Positions 1-11,955 of a stretch of DNA of 64,000 nt are shown one piece after another. The notes under the pieces are model-generated. The model made no database searches and was not told where the DNA came from. It saw only the letters and a list, made by a program, of their open reading frames with translations. A program made the position numbers and the translations under genes. The DNA is taken from contig CM053799.1 of the NCBI GenBank assembly GCA_028671895.1, positions 50,531,455 through 50,595,454 on the forward strand, written 5' to 3'. The stretch's first letter is position 1; every line of letters begins with the position of its first letter. The DNA is from Oenanthe sinensis (Eukaryota; Streptophyta; Magnoliopsida; Apiales; Apiaceae).

Positions 1-294
1 CAACGCTTTTTAGTAAAAAATAACACATCTACGGTGTTGGCATAAGACATATGCCAACATTATTCATTATCTATAGCAACATAAGTAAAATTAACATATC
101 ATAATTTTGGCAACACCTTAGCATGTTATATAGCAACATTTACTAGTAAACAATGTGAAAGTTTTAGCAACATCTTTACAAGTTAAGGCAACATTTTTAG
201 TGGTAATTTTGAACAGCTACTTGCCTAAAATGAAACATCCCAACATAATCAAAATTCATCCCAACAACCACAAACCAGATGCAACTTCATCACC

Positions 295-657
295 TTATAT
301 ATACTTGGATAAAATTCCCTCAAAAATTAATTTAGCCAAATTGTTTGGTGACTGCAGTACACTCACAACTTCATCAATATCAATCTTCAGCTCAGGATTC
401 TTTTCTGCCAAATTGGACATCAGCATCATGACCTTTTCACGAACCTTTTCCATTTTTTCTTCCATCTCTTGAGCAAGTTGATCTCGGATCTTTTCGGTCA
501 TGCTTTCCAAAAACTGATTTGAGATAGATGATGTAGTAGCTCTAGTTCTTGTAGATAGAAAGCAAATAAATAATGAGAAGAATACACGAGAACCAAAATA
601 GAATAGTTGCTCCAACATATATACGAGTGCTTTGATGTGATTAGGTAAAAAAGGCAC
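295..657 (-). CDS. Small coiled-coil ORF, possible transposon-protein C-terminus
   Basis: A 120-residue open frame. Residues about 18-36 are hydrophobic. Residues about 48-95 are charged and heptad-like (MTEKIRDQLAQEMEEKMEKV), followed by a short acidic tail. Coiled-coil tails of this kind occur at the C-terminus of En/Spm-type plant transposon proteins, and the ORF sits inside CACTA subterminal repeats, so an element-encoded tail is the best guess. The N-terminal hydrophobic part may be read-through of non-coding sequence. No catalytic motif is visible. Function is not established. Confidence 0.3.
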   Translation of the reverse strand: MPFLPNHIKALVYMLEQLFYFGSRVFFSLFICFLSTRTRATTSSISNQFLESMTEKIRDQLAQEMEEKMEKVREKVMMLMSNLAEKNPELKIDIDEVVSVLQSPNNLAKLIFEGILSKYI

Positions 658-919
658 CTACAAAATCTCTATGGACATCATTAATTTTTATTTCAAATGA
701 AGTATGCCTAGCATTTCAAGAAGAAAAGATTTTCCCACAATTAAGAAGGCAGCAAGTTATTAACAGCTGGATATATAATTTATAGTCACCAAGAGATTAC
801 AAAATTGTGAATGATCTGATGCAATAGCAGGAAAATAAGAAGATAAGGGCAATGGACAATTGTATGCAATATCAAGATCCAGATGATTTATCCAGTATAA
901 TCATCCTCTGTAATCAACT

Positions 920-1507
920 TTATCTAATGGGAAGGGAAGCAACATAAGACATGTCCTGCATAATTATACTGTAAATAAGAAAATACCTCCTATACAAGCC
1001 AATAACTGTAACAAGGGCAGAAATATGTAGCTGTAGAGCGCCCTCCCATACACGTTCAGCCATGGATGTAATGTCAGGACTTGGTTGTTTTTGTTCCATC
1101 ACATAGTCACTAGACTTCTCTTCTGCATCCTGCTTTGTCATTTTGGAATCCATTTCCCTGGCCTTTACAGCCCTGCTATCAACATCTCTGGAAGCTAGAT
1201 TTGCAGACCCTGATTTCATAAATTCAACCAAGGACACGATCGGGGGAAGAAATTCTGCATCTTTGAATTCGTCCTCAATTAAGCCTTGCATCAAATCAGT
1301 CCCATCAGCAGGAATAGTAAGACTATATGATGGATCCAAGATTTCCACACTACCCTTCTCGCTTTCAACTTTTTTTGAGTCTTTAAGTTTATCAGTCTCC
1401 GACGAGGGAGGAGGTAGTTTCTCCTTATCATTCCGTTGGAACTGTCCCAGAGTTGATGCCCCAACAGATACCTCAACCGAAACATCATCATTCAGAAATG
1501 TACTCAT
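920..1507 (-). pseudogene. SPOC-domain / TFIIS-like protein fragment
   Basis: The 195-residue frame contains an acidic linker (SVGASTLGQF, LMQGLIEDEFKDAEFLPPIVSL) followed by VWEGALQLHISALVTVIGLY, which resembles the start of the SPOC domain in plant PHD/TFIIS/SPOC nuclear proteins. Only the first strands of SPOC are present; the frame then runs into unrelated sequence (RRYFLIYS...), so the fragment is truncated, probably at a former splice donor. Full-length family members are far larger and act in transcription elongation or chromatin. It lies on the same strand as the MOS11-like exon, 70 bp downstream of it. A chimeric transcript is possible but not shown. Confidence 0.55.
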
Positions 1508-1574
1508 TTAAACCTTTACAAACTGGAGAATTTTACTAATTTATCAAGATTACTAATTTATCGAGATAATTAAT

Positions 1575-1910
1575 TTATGGAGGTTCGACTAGATCAAAAT
1601 TATACCTCTCGGCACGTGAATTACGTTTCTCCTGTTCCGATAGCTGCACAGGCATCCCGAACCGCTCGGCACGGCGCTTCTTCAAAGCGACGCTACTGTT
1701 ATTATCCGCCGGATCTTTGACCTTTGATTCTTTGCCGCCGTTATAAATCTCCGCCGGATCTCCGGAATTGACTTTTAATTCTTCGTCGCTGGCGCTAGAA
1801 GGTTCTGTTGATTGAGGAGCGTGAGGATCTGATTGTTCGTGTTGAGTTAGGGTTTTATCGGAGTTGTGTTTTGTTTGCTCTTCGCTCATCGCCGCCACCG
1901 CCGCCGCCAT
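1575..1910 (-). pseudogene. MOS11: MOS11/CIP29-like first exon
   Basis: The frame starts with an Ala-rich MAAAVAAMSEEQ, passes through a Ser/Glu-rich region, and reaches KKRRAERFGMPVQLSEQEKR followed by NSRAER. That block is characteristic of plant MODIFIER OF SNC1 11, the relative of human CIP29/SARNP, an RNA-binding protein of mRNA export. Right after SRAER the DNA reads GTATAATTTT, a plausible splice donor, so the last residues (YNFDLVEPP) are probably intron. The remaining exons, including the second RAERFG-type repeat, are not found downstream; the SPOC-like frame follows instead. It therefore looks like a single captured 5' exon with some 5' UTR (1911-2030). Confidence 0.7.
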
Positions 1911-2299
1911 TGGTTGGTTTGAGATCGCGTTAGGAGTACGAAGAGACGCTGTGTGTGTATGTTGATACTTGTATAGAGAGTTGAGTACATTTAAATTAGT
2001 AAAATTCTCCTTATTCTATTTTGGTTCTCGTGTATTCTTTATTTTTTCACCTCTCTAAGCTAGGCAACACCTATATAAGTGTTGGCAAGGTATTGGCGTA
2101 GTAGGGGTTATAAGGCAACATATTTTTTCGATGTTGCCAAACACTCACCTAAATCGTATTTGGCCACCTAAGCCAACATTTTACGTGCCAACACCAATTT
2201 ATGATGTTGCCTTAGACCATTTATGGTGTAGTGAACTAAAAATTAATAATATATAATCAACTTATGTTTTTTGTTACAACTAACATTTATTAAATCATA

Positions 2300-3260
2300 A
2301 TGCATCTTAAGTTTCTATGCTGTGTTAAGATTTTAAATGTTGATCAAGCTGAGAAGTGGTGGTACTATTGCTGCCCTGATTGTTATGGTGATTTAGCTAG
2401 ATATGAGGGAAGGTACAAGTGTTCAGCATGTCCAAAATTAATTCCTGTGGCTGAAAAAAGGTTGATTTTCATATATTTTTATACAAACAACTGCTATATC
2501 ACATCATCACTATATTATGCACTTTGACTTGTTAATGTTTTCTATCTTATGTATCTTATCAGGTACAAGATAGTTGTACTTACTGCAGACAAGGACAAAG
2601 CATTTAACTTCATTCTGCTAGATAAAGCTTCCTAGCGCATCATTGGCCAGACTGTAACAAAACTCCTCTCTGATAACATTAAGGTATATTCAGCCATATG
2701 TTTTAATATTTGTCTTATTACTCTATGTTGCTGTCATGTCCAGTATATTATTTAACAATCTCCGTTAAAACTTCATTCTATAGTTGGAAGAAACTGGTGA
2801 ATATCCTGCAATGATTAAGCAGATAATTGGGAAAGAATTCACTTTTTAAATTGAAATAAGCTCTGACAATGTTGTGCTCAAAAGTAAAATCTTTAGAGTC
2901 ATTGATGCTTATGACAGTGAGTTTTCTACATCTTCACCCTCTACTTCCACCATGGCTGGATTCACTCTGTCAAGTTCTTCTGAGGTTAGTCACCATCCTA
3001 AATCACTATAACTCTTCAACTCTAACCTGTCAGATTTATCTATTATACAAAGCATGCACTCACTTCTTAATTCTAATCGCAGAACATAATTGATCTGTCT
3101 AACTGTCCGGACACTCCAGGTTCTCCTCAGTCAATTTCTAAGAAACCGAAAATGGTAAATTTTTTAAATTTTTTTAAATATATACTCAAATTTTACATTG
3201 ATTACAAGTTATCCTCTTTACCTGCTTATATCTACAGTATTCTTATTTTGAAACAGGAGA
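2300..3260 (+). pseudogene. Helitron-type RPA1-like C-terminal domain remnant
   Basis: A first block (about 2345-2460) encodes a zinc-ribbon-like pattern WWYYCCPDCYGDLARYEG then YKCSACPKL, as in the C-terminal OB fold of RPA1. After an intron-like gap a second block (about 2562-2680) reads YKIVVLTADKDKAFNFILLD and hits a TAG in what should be the conserved continuation. A third block (about 2784-2910) encodes a GKEFTF-like motif with another stop. Such RPA1-like proteins are encoded by plant Helitrons and by host RPA1 paralogues. The helicase remnant downstream favours a Helitron origin. It is non-functional because of the stops. Confidence 0.55.
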
Positions 3261-3611
3261 AGATGTAATCAAGTTACAAATATGCCGAAGCTTCTTGCAG
3301 GTCATCTATGCTTGTAGAGTACTACACTGCCAGCAGCTTCAGTTTTTCATTTTAAATTCAAATAAAGTGTTATGATGACTTGAGTTTTTTGTGGTTTCTC
3401 TCTATTGCGTATTTCGTCATTGTTTAACAATGCTTTCAGACATTTTTTCGGCTCCGAATAAAGTTGTTATGTTTTTTACATTCAATCTTTTTCATATATG
3501 CCAAATTTACATATCATATCTCAGACTCATGTAATTTATGTTTTAATTCGTTGGAAACCTGTTTAGCACAAATGTATACTTTAACAATACGCGAGTTTAA
3601 ATATCCAAACC

Positions 3612-4380
3612 ATGCATTTAGCTTCTGGAAAATTTGATTACGAGAATAAACAAATCACTGATTTTAGCCAGTTGGTTCTTGATATTGGAAACGGTGTGCT
3701 ACCTACTCTTAATTCTGATGATCTCACACATGATCCAGAAGTCGTAATTCCTGATAATTTCCTAATTAAGTCTTCAAATGCTTTCATTAAGGACATTATT
3801 GATGTTATCTAATTCCGGGAGAAACCCATATATATTATAGTCAAGATTCCCTTGACGATGATGTTGGAGGACAAAATGATTTCAGCAGTGCATTCCCAGT
3901 TGAGTATCTAAATTTTATTAATATGCCTTGCTTTCCAAAACACGAACTCAAGTTAAAAGTTGGAACCATCGTAATGCTAATGAGGAACCTCAATCAAATT
4001 TTAAGTCTCTGTAATGGCACCAGAATGATTGTCCGAAAGTGTCTGAAGAATAGCATCTTATGTGAAATTTTATGTGGTTCGCAGGTTGGATGGATGCACA
4101 TTATTCCAAGAATTGAAATGGTTACCACTGATACCAAATGGCCTTTTGACTTCAAGAGAATACAATTTCCTTTGTAGTTGTGTTTCGCAATGACCGTTAA
4201 CAAAAGTCAGGGCTAGTCTCTAGATAAGGTTGGATTATATCTTCCTCAGTTTATTTTCTCACATGGACAACTGTACGTTGTTGTTTCTAGAGTTACGTCT
4301 CCATCAGGATTGCACATATTGATATTTGATGACAATGGTGGTTATAAGAACATTACTGCTAATGTGGTGTACGAATAAGT
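3612..4380 (+). pseudogene. Helitron Pif1-like helicase C-terminal remnant
   Basis: The first frame (3612-3812) includes FSQLVLDIGNGVLPT and VVIPDNFLIKSSNAFIKDII, matching the region between helicase motifs in plant Helitron RepHel proteins. A second frame (3923-4177) includes HELKLKVGTIVMLMRNLNQ, LCNGTRMIV and IPRIEM...WPFDFKRIQFPL, the Pif1-type 2B region. The following sequence to about 4380 still encodes a decayed SQG...[18 protein letters not shown] helicase motif VI, broken by frame changes and stops. The Rep nuclease and N-terminal helicase motifs are missing, so this is a 5'-truncated, dead copy. Confidence 0.7.
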
Positions 4381-5149
4381 ATTTTATAATATGTCAATGG
4401 CTAGATAGGAAAACTGGTGATTGCTTCTTTCCAATGTAAATTTGTTATAACTTTCTATGTGATTGCTTGAATGTTAGAAATCAATTTTAATAATTTCGCA
4501 ATATTGAGTTTATGACTTAAGTTTATCAATATTATATATATTATCAATTAATATTTAAACAAACTACAGATTTCATATTAATTACCAAATCTACCGAAAT
4601 GAATGGCCAACAACTTGATTTTCCTCAATTCAATCATTTACGATATGTATCATTTTTATATTTTTAAAGAGATTTGCAAGTTGCAAACATGAGTATTATC
4701 TTTAAAAAAATCAACAATCATACATGTCAATCAGAGATATTTGTTTTTATTGTGCTCCTAATTGATAATGTTTTTTATTTTGTTTCTAATTGTGATCCTG
4801 AATGTACATCATTAGCTTTTACCAAAGAATCATCCTCATTTAATAGGTTGGTTACCAAACATATATCATTATCATTAATTCTCATATCAATCAGTGTGGT
4901 AAGCAGATATCTCAACTTATCAATATTAATAGTCAATATTCTAGAGGCATTTTGTCACCACTCAAACATAGATGAGGAACAGAGTATCACTATAAAAAGA
5001 GAGCTAGAGTTAATTTACATTTCAATTGAATAATAACACTATGGGCGACTAATTAAAAATATAGTTAGAAGTTTGTTGCACTTTTTATAGTTCATATCAA
5101 TTCTAACTATCTATCTTTCTTCGCAAGTAGATGTTTTTAATTCTCTACA

Positions 5150-6270
5150 AACACTTGACAGAGCAGGAATGACTGGAAGAATCATAGTTCGTGTAACTCG
5201 CATGTGGGCTTCAACTGCTAATGATGGATTCGATTTTCTGGGTATGAATATGATTCTGTTAGATGCTGAGGTAACTATTTTTTCTAATGTATCATGGATT
5301 GTTGAAAATACTAATAGTTTGCACTAACTGTACATTAACCAGACTTTGATTACATATTCAGGATTTTCATGTTCATGCATTTGCAAGTCCAAGAGTATGA
5401 CAGTTTTTTGAGAATATAGTCGAGGAAGGAAACATTTACAATTTGGGTGATTTCATAACCACAGAAGCAACTGGAACTCTAAGGCCTGTTTCCTCCGGTA
5501 TCAAAATTCTGTTTACTTATGAAACGGCTGCAGACCAAGTAATTGTTCACCCTAACATAGCTATACCAGTCCATAAGTTTGAACTCAAAGACATTGAAGA
5601 ATGATATGATGATGCACACTCATATTTACCAGGCCATGTTCAGACATTTTTACCAGGTTAATGATATCCAAACATTTTAGTTATGGTATATGGAAAATCC
5701 TACTTATTCACAAACTTCCTTTCTTTTATAGATGTCATTGGTGTTGTTTCTAATATAGAACAGAAAATGGATATATAAACAATCTGGGGTCCAAGGTCAT
5801 GCCAGCGCTTTATGCTTACCAATGGAAGGTAACCGTAGATTTGAATATTAAATTGTACTTTTTCAAAGTCATATATACAATACATTAGCAATTTTCTATG
5901 TGACCATGTTTGTTCTATGGTTTTGTCAAAGTTTCACTTTGGGATGCACAGATTAATGAGTTAGAACCACTTCTCCAAGGAGGATTACAGGCACCTGCTA
6001 TCATCATTTTTGCAAGTTGCAAGATTACAAAGTTTCCCAGTAACCTTCTTATTTATTGCAAGCCAAATAATGTTATTTTCATACCAAATCATGTTAGCTT
6101 TTATCAAGAAATGTTCCTGACACTTTTGTTAACAGGTTTCATTACATTAACCTACATACAATCTTCTAGGATTTATATTAATCTTCCACACGATGTTGTT
6201 AATAATATGAGGGCAAGGGAAATTAATATTCTAAAAAATTCTATCTATGGGTTAGTTTTATTAATTTAAC
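5150..6270 (+). pseudogene. DUF223/RPA1-like OB-fold remnant
   Basis: From about 5160 the sequence encodes TGRIIVRVTRMWASTANDGF, then LGMNMILLDAE, a splice-like gap, and FHVHAFASPRV followed by a stop. A further block reads GNIYNLGDFITTEATGTLRP. This is the first OB fold (DUF223) of plant RPA1-like proteins. It lies downstream of the helicase remnant on the same strand, the usual helicase-then-RPA order of plant Helitrons, so both may derive from one element. Stop codons at about 5400 and 5602 make it non-functional. A later open frame (5910-6269) may hold more of the gene but shows no motif I recognise. Confidence 0.5.
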
Positions 6271-7043
6271 CTCAACATTATGAGAATTTGTTTTTATTTC
6301 CCCAGGATTCTCAGCCAAGGAGAATAGGCAATAATTGATGGACAAGTTTGAAGAGTTTATGCCATGAATGATATTGGTTTATCACAAGTTTAAAGACAAT
6401 TTTAATCAGTTTTGCATTTTCAGTCAACTATGTAGTTATAAATCTATTTGTTGGAAGTTTGTAATTTTAAAAACTTATTTGATTCAAGTAACTGGCAATA
6501 TATTGATTTTGAAATTTGGTTTAATTGTGTAATTTTAAAAACTTATAAATAATATATTCAACCAAATGCACTACTTTCCCGACATAGCACAATTACATGT
6601 TGTACACTATCGTTTATAAATTCAACTCACGAACATTCCATGTAATAACAATCACATTTTCCAGAAAATGGAATATCAAATTAAACACCACATTGAATTT
6701 GAATCCCAAACACATACCTCCATTTGATTGTAGGCGACTTATAGAATGCTTATTTGAACAGGGTTGTTCGTGTGATGAGTGTCTTTGCTTTGAAAATATA
6801 GGAGCACTGTCAAAAAATTATATATATTTTTGCCCATTAATTTGTAGCTTGCTCAGCATAAACGTAAATTTCAACGACCTAAGCATTCCATTTGATGAAA
6901 GCATAGAGTTAATTGTTTGAGACAACAAAGACTAACCCAAATTCGGAATTTCCATGCATCCCATTTCCAGTCATTCCTCTATATCGTACAGCTATAATAC
7001 AACAATCTAAACCAATAAACTCAATATTCAGTTACAAACATTT

Positions 7044-7685
7044 CATTCGTCTTCTACTGCAGACATTGGTTCATCATCGCTACTTGTAGGTTCCTCAATT
7101 TGTCCACCTCCCAGTCCAATTCCCTCATATCCATCGTCCGAATCAAAGTTAGAAATAGAACCAGAATCAGAACCGGAATTAGTTGAAGAATCTGTCATAA
7201 AAAGATCATATTGTCACCTAATAAGTTAAAGCGTGATGTTTTTTTAAAATTCTGATTAAATTTTAAAATAATTTAGTAGAACAGAGTCTTACCAATGTTC
7301 ATTATTTCAAAATATTTTTCAATCTTCATTCTATCAAAGATAGTTACCTCAAATTGAGCCCCACCATTATACTTGAACATAAAAACATCCCAAACTGTAA
7401 TGTATCTTCTCCTCACCATTACTAGCAGGCCAAAGATTTTTTTAGTATTCCATCAAAATGTACCAGGAAACACTTCCCCATTTCGAAGGACAATTGTAAT
7501 ATTAGCTGGGATGACATTTCTGAACCTATCAACAAAGCTATCTGGTATATCCTCATATTCATATAACCATACAATTACTACAATGTCGATAATTATTTAA
7601 ACATTGTCCAAATACCAATATAACACTACAATCTGTATATAAAATACAGAACTTACAGCTTCCCCGTCCATTACGATTGTCGCCA
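7044..7685 (-). pseudogene. B3 DNA-binding-domain protein, three-exon pseudogene
   Basis: Exon 1 (7685-7656) encodes MATIVMDGEA and is followed by GTAAGT. Exon 2 (about 7560-7293) encodes DIPDSFVDRFRNVIPANITI, then LRNGEVFPGTF, an in-frame TGA, and MFKYNGGAQFEVTIFDRM, ending at a GTAAGA donor. This is the strand pattern of a REM-type B3 domain (IPxxF..., then the F...G...F.V.IF motif). Exon 3 (about 7197-7044) is an acidic Ser/Asp tail ending SAVEDE-stop. The TGA at about 7451 in the middle of the B3 domain makes it a pseudogene. It lies between Helitron remnants and a CACTA end, so capture is possible. Confidence 0.5.
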
Positions 7686-7799
7686 TTTGGAATGTTATAA
7701 ACTTCTAACCTACTCCTCCTACCAATAAAAACATTTTTCGTCTTATTATGAAAAGGTAATTTTTGTCATCTTCTGTGAAACAGAAAACTATTTTCACAA

Positions 7800-8283
7800 A
7801 AATTGTGTTGTATGAGTTAAACGAAGACAACGGTTTTCTACATAAAACCGTTGTAAAATAAACCGTTGTGTAAAGTTCTTACTTTGCACAACACAACATT
7901 GAAAAAGTATTATCTGATGAGCTCTATCAGACAACACAATATTGTACTGTTGTGTGAAAACGTCTTACATAATGCCTCTCAATAAACACTTGTCTGATAT
8001 GAACAACGGTTTCTTATAGAATTGTCTGAAATCTATTCAAACAACAGCTTTATTAAACCGTTGTATGGAGCTATTGCTTTGCACAATACGACATATAAAA
8101 AGTGTTGTATGATTGAGTTTTTTAGGCAACGGATTTAAAACTGTTATATAACACATGGATTAGACAACAGTTTTTCGGGGGGGGGGGGGGGGGAAATAAA
8201 TCATTGTATGTTAATTCTGGACAACACTTTTTTCGCTGAGCGTTGTTTGATTGGTGTTGTCTAAAACTGTCTTTCTTGTAGTG
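7800..8283. mobile_element. CACTA element right end with subterminal repeats
   Basis: The edge reads CTTTCTTGTAGTG ending at 8283, the inverse of CACTACAAGAAAG, a very common plant CACTA terminus. The preceding 480 bp hold many copies of ACAACGGTTT / AAACCGTTGT and ACAACACA in both orientations, the expected subterminal repeats. A run of 17 G residues lies at 8177-8193. No matching left terminus was found in the window, so this may be a truncated end or the end of an element that includes sequence to the left. Confidence 0.6.
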
Positions 8284-8397
8284 GATAAACACATTTATGA
8301 GAAAAACCTGATCAAGTAGTAATGGACCTTAACAACTTACCAAATACATCAATATATCTGAATGTATATATTATCATTTGTATTCCATTCTATACAA

Positions 8398-8425
8398 CTA
8401 GTAATATGCCCATGCTACGCATCGG
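8398..8425 (-). mobile_element. Probable Helitron 3' terminus
   Basis: Read on the minus strand, the sequence is a GC-rich imperfect stem (CCGATGCGTAGCATGGGC), then ATATTA, then CTAG ending at 8398, with A/T flanks. A short hairpin a few bases before a CTRR end, inserted between A and T, is the Helitron 3' signature. The rest of the element would extend rightward into the AT-rich region. The 5' TC end could not be placed. Confidence 0.45.
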
Positions 8426-10860
8426 TTTTAACTTATCTTTGGGAATTATAGTTAATTAATTCTATAACTAAATAGAAAACGCACTCGGCTTTAACTCATC
8501 TCTGGAAATTAAACTAAATTGATTCTATAATAAAATGAAAAAATTATGGAAATTTTAGTTGTAAATAATAATATAATTTATTATTCAAAATTATTTAGAA
8601 TATATTGGAATATCATATATTCAAAATTATTTCAAATTTTAAATATTGAATAAATTAATTTAACAAAATTGTAAAATATGTAAGTTAGAATATTAATATA
8701 CCTATAATATTATATAAAATTACAAATTAATTTTTAAACTTCTTTTAATATTGTAGTATAACAATTTATTAAGATTATTTTATACAGAAAACTTAATATT
8801 ATTTATTTGTTATAGTGTCTTGGAACTTTTATATTGAAAAATTGTCTTAATTAAATTAAAAATATTTGAAATATAAAATTATATTATAATTTATACTGTT
8901 AAAGATTAATTTAGTAATAAAGTTTGTGAAATTTTTAGAATTCATCTTTATTATTTAGGATACTATCCACTAAAAATACTATAAATATATAATAAAATAA
9001 TTTATAATATTTTATGATTTTCATAAAATATATAGGAAATTAAGATAAATATTATAAATTATCTTTTATATTACACAAAATCAAAGATACATAATATGAA
9101 TTTTGACTAACAAATAGATTATTATTAAGAAATTATAGAATTAAACTATTGTAAATTATATCTTAAAATATAAATTATACAAAATATATTGAAATAATTG
9201 ATATTACATAGAATTAAAAATATATTTTTAAATTGAACATATTTAGAAAATTATTTCAAAGTAACTGATAACAGTTTCAGTTTCAGTTAATGTGATAATA
9301 TAAATGATTGTTAGGTACACCTTACACTGTATTATACAGGGAAATTGGCATAATTATTACATATATTATACCGTGCTTCGTACGCGTACATTTTTTATTT
9401 TCTAAATTCCAGTAAATGCTAGTAATGTGTAAAAATATAATGTTTATTCATATATTATTATTATTATCATTGTAAGAAATGTAAATAGTGTAATATATTC
9501 AAAATTATGCCCACGTTGCACATTGTAAGACCCACGATAATACTTTTAAATTATATACTCACCCACCTTAGACTAAAAATTCATCATGTACTCATCCATC
9601 TGACGCTAGCCATCAAAATTTATTGTTGTGAGAATGACCGGATGACGCAAGGGACTAAGGTGGTTATGTTCACTTCCATCTAGAACGTCTTCCATACATG
9701 TCATATAGTGGAAAGTCCTAAAAAACATAAAGAATTATGACATTCAATATTTTTATCCTTTAATTAAAAGACATAAAATGACTTATTCTCCACAATGACT
9801 TTTATAAAAGACATGGATATATTCAGAAGATACACACGTAGATCTTCATAACCTATTTGCACACTTTCTTGCAAGCTAAATAGCGACAAATATACTATTC
9901 AAGCATGGCATTTTAGTGCATTTTAGGCCATAACACCAATAAATATTCCTTTATCTTTCATAAAACTCCAAAAGTATGTCTCAAATTCACCATAAATCTT
10001 TATTTACAAATACGTGACATCAGTTAAATTCGTAAGAATCACTTCAGACATGGTAAAATCACTAATATACAACTTAGGATATATTACAATTCATATGGTT
10101 ATGAGTAAACAATCTATATTCCTTCTTTCAACTCTGATCTTATTTTAAACCAAAATAACCTTATCTTATTTCTGTCTAAGAATGGGATAAAAAATAATTA
10201 AATGGAGAGGCTTTTTTATGAAAACACCATACATCACATTATTTTCAGCCAAAATATTTAATTTATAGGTTAAAAGAAAAATTAACTGAACTCTGATTTT
10301 AATAAAATATATTTATGGATTTAGAAAAATAAATGTCATTTATTCTTGAGAAGCATCTCTAGTGTTATACCAAATATAATATGTTCTCAATTTTTTATCA
10401 TCATATTTTTTAGATGGGCATATATACATATTCTAAATTTATTTATGCACATTCAATTAAAATTTTAAATTAAAATAATCCCATCTTATTTCTTTTGAAA
10501 AATGGGATAAAAAAATAGTTATATGGAAAGGTCTTTTTATAAAAATACTATACATCACTTTATTTTCATATTATTAAAAGTTCATGTTTCTCATAAATAT
10601 ATACTGAAATATAATTTATATACAATTAACTCTAAAATAATAACAAATTTTAGAGATTTAAATTGAATAATCAATATATTAAAATATCAATTAATATTAT
10701 AATTTATTAAATAATAATTATAAATAATTTCAATTTAAATAATTATAAAACACTAAAAATTTAATAAATAAATATACATATTAATAATTATATTTTTTTG
10801 ATACATTTTTTATAAAAATTCAATACATTTTTTTTGACATGCAAAATTAAGTCATTAAAG
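8426..10860. other. AT-rich non-coding region with one diverged direct repeat
   Basis: No convincing coding potential was seen on either strand. The sequence is strongly AT-rich. Two diverged copies of a block of about 110 bp lie at about 10134-10260 and 10470-10575; both contain GGGATAAAAAA and ATACATCAC..TTATTTTCA. Other short GC-containing patches (9385-9400 and 9505-9530) resemble decayed Helitron ends but are not clear enough to call. Confidence 0.5.
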
Positions 10861-10889
10861 AATACGTGATGAGTATAATAATTCAAAAA

Positions 10890-11280
10890 AATTCCAATTC
10901 TGTGCCTGACGGGAAGTTCAAGATTCCTTTGCCAGTGCTTTTAGTAAGCTTGAGTTCCCCGATCCCAATATAGCAAATAAAAATCATATGATGGTTTCAG
11001 AGTATTATGGCATCTAGTGTTCCGACAGTTTGGAGTCCAGTGACACTGATAATAACCATAATAATTCCGAGACCGGTGCAGATTAAGTCGAGAATAGTTC
11101 AACAGAAACTATCATTTCCAATGCTATCCCAAAGCATGATACTCCTCCAAGCAGTGTATCAACCAATGGATACTCATCTGCTTCCATCCCTGCAAGCTGT
11201 CAGCCTTCTGATTCGCCAAGAATAAAAAAATTGCCGAATCTGGAGACGCAGAGAGTGATTCAATAGGAGGCATTTTGTAA
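10890..11280 (+). pseudogene. Unrecognised exon-like coding remnant
   Basis: From about 11035 one frame encodes a low-complexity, polar segment (DTDNNHNNSETGAD, stop, then VENSSTETIISNAIPKHDT and SVSTNGYSSASIPASCQPSD) up to about 11280. The Ser/Asn/Thr-rich composition resembles a disordered linker of a plant nuclear protein rather than random AT-rich DNA. It may belong to the same source gene as the agenet-type fragment at 12644, on the same strand, but nothing proves this. A TAA interrupts it. Confidence 0.25.
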
Positions 11281-11955
11281 AACATGTAGTCTCCATAAAC
11301 ATTGAACCTGAGAAAAAGGTGGAACAACAAGATTTTGTTAACATGTACATGTAAAAACTAAACTCTCCATACTCATGACACCTTGCTCATTGAAGATGAT
11401 AACTATATAATGAGCAGAATTATTGACAACAAATTGTAAAAACTGAATCATTTCATTCTCCATGTTTGACACCAAAGGAGCTCAATGTTGAATGTCTTAG
11501 AAGTCCACTTCTCTCCGTCAACATAATGTACTCACTACTGGAGATCTACACCCTTTTTCTTCAACCAAGCATGAGTAAAAGCATTTCATGTAAAGAGCTA
11601 AAACAACAACAGCCAGGAGACGGATAAACGATAGTCAAATGCTTAGTGAGATGCTTTAAAAACCTCTTTGTTCTGCCAGACAGCCAAGAACATGGTTTAG
11701 AAGGCTACGACTATAAAAATTACAGCCAAGAACATGTTTGAGAATTACAACATATTTTAACAAAACGCCAAGTCTAAATATTTCTAATATATATTCTAAA
11801 AATACATTGGCGTACGGTGGAGCAAACAATATTCTAAATGGATACCGAATTTTTAATATTATATAACAATATTTCTGGATGCACTATTGCAAGCAGTCCT
11901 CTAACCATCCGAGTCCTGGCTGACATTAAGCCTTCATGCTCCTCCGAACAGGAAG

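Larger units (their letters stand above)
1..2233. mobile_element. CACTA-type element end carrying host gene fragments (Pack-CACTA-like)
   Basis: The right edge reads ...GGTGTAGTG and ends at 2233, the inverse of a CACTACACC terminus as expected for the CACTA superfamily. Short subterminal motifs (GGCAACA, TGTTGGC, CAACACC in both orientations) crowd both 1-180 and 2060-2225, as in CACTA ends. The left terminus lies outside the window. Between the ends are minus-strand fragments of two unrelated plant genes and a coiled-coil ORF. Capture by the element is inferred from this arrangement. A full-length element would need the matching CACTACACC terminus to the left. Confidence 0.6.

Noticed and set aside
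4674..5033. 119-codon plus-strand frame between Helitron remnants
   Set aside because: Composition reflects AT-rich DNA (Ile, Asn and Ser-rich), with no recognisable motif or splice context.
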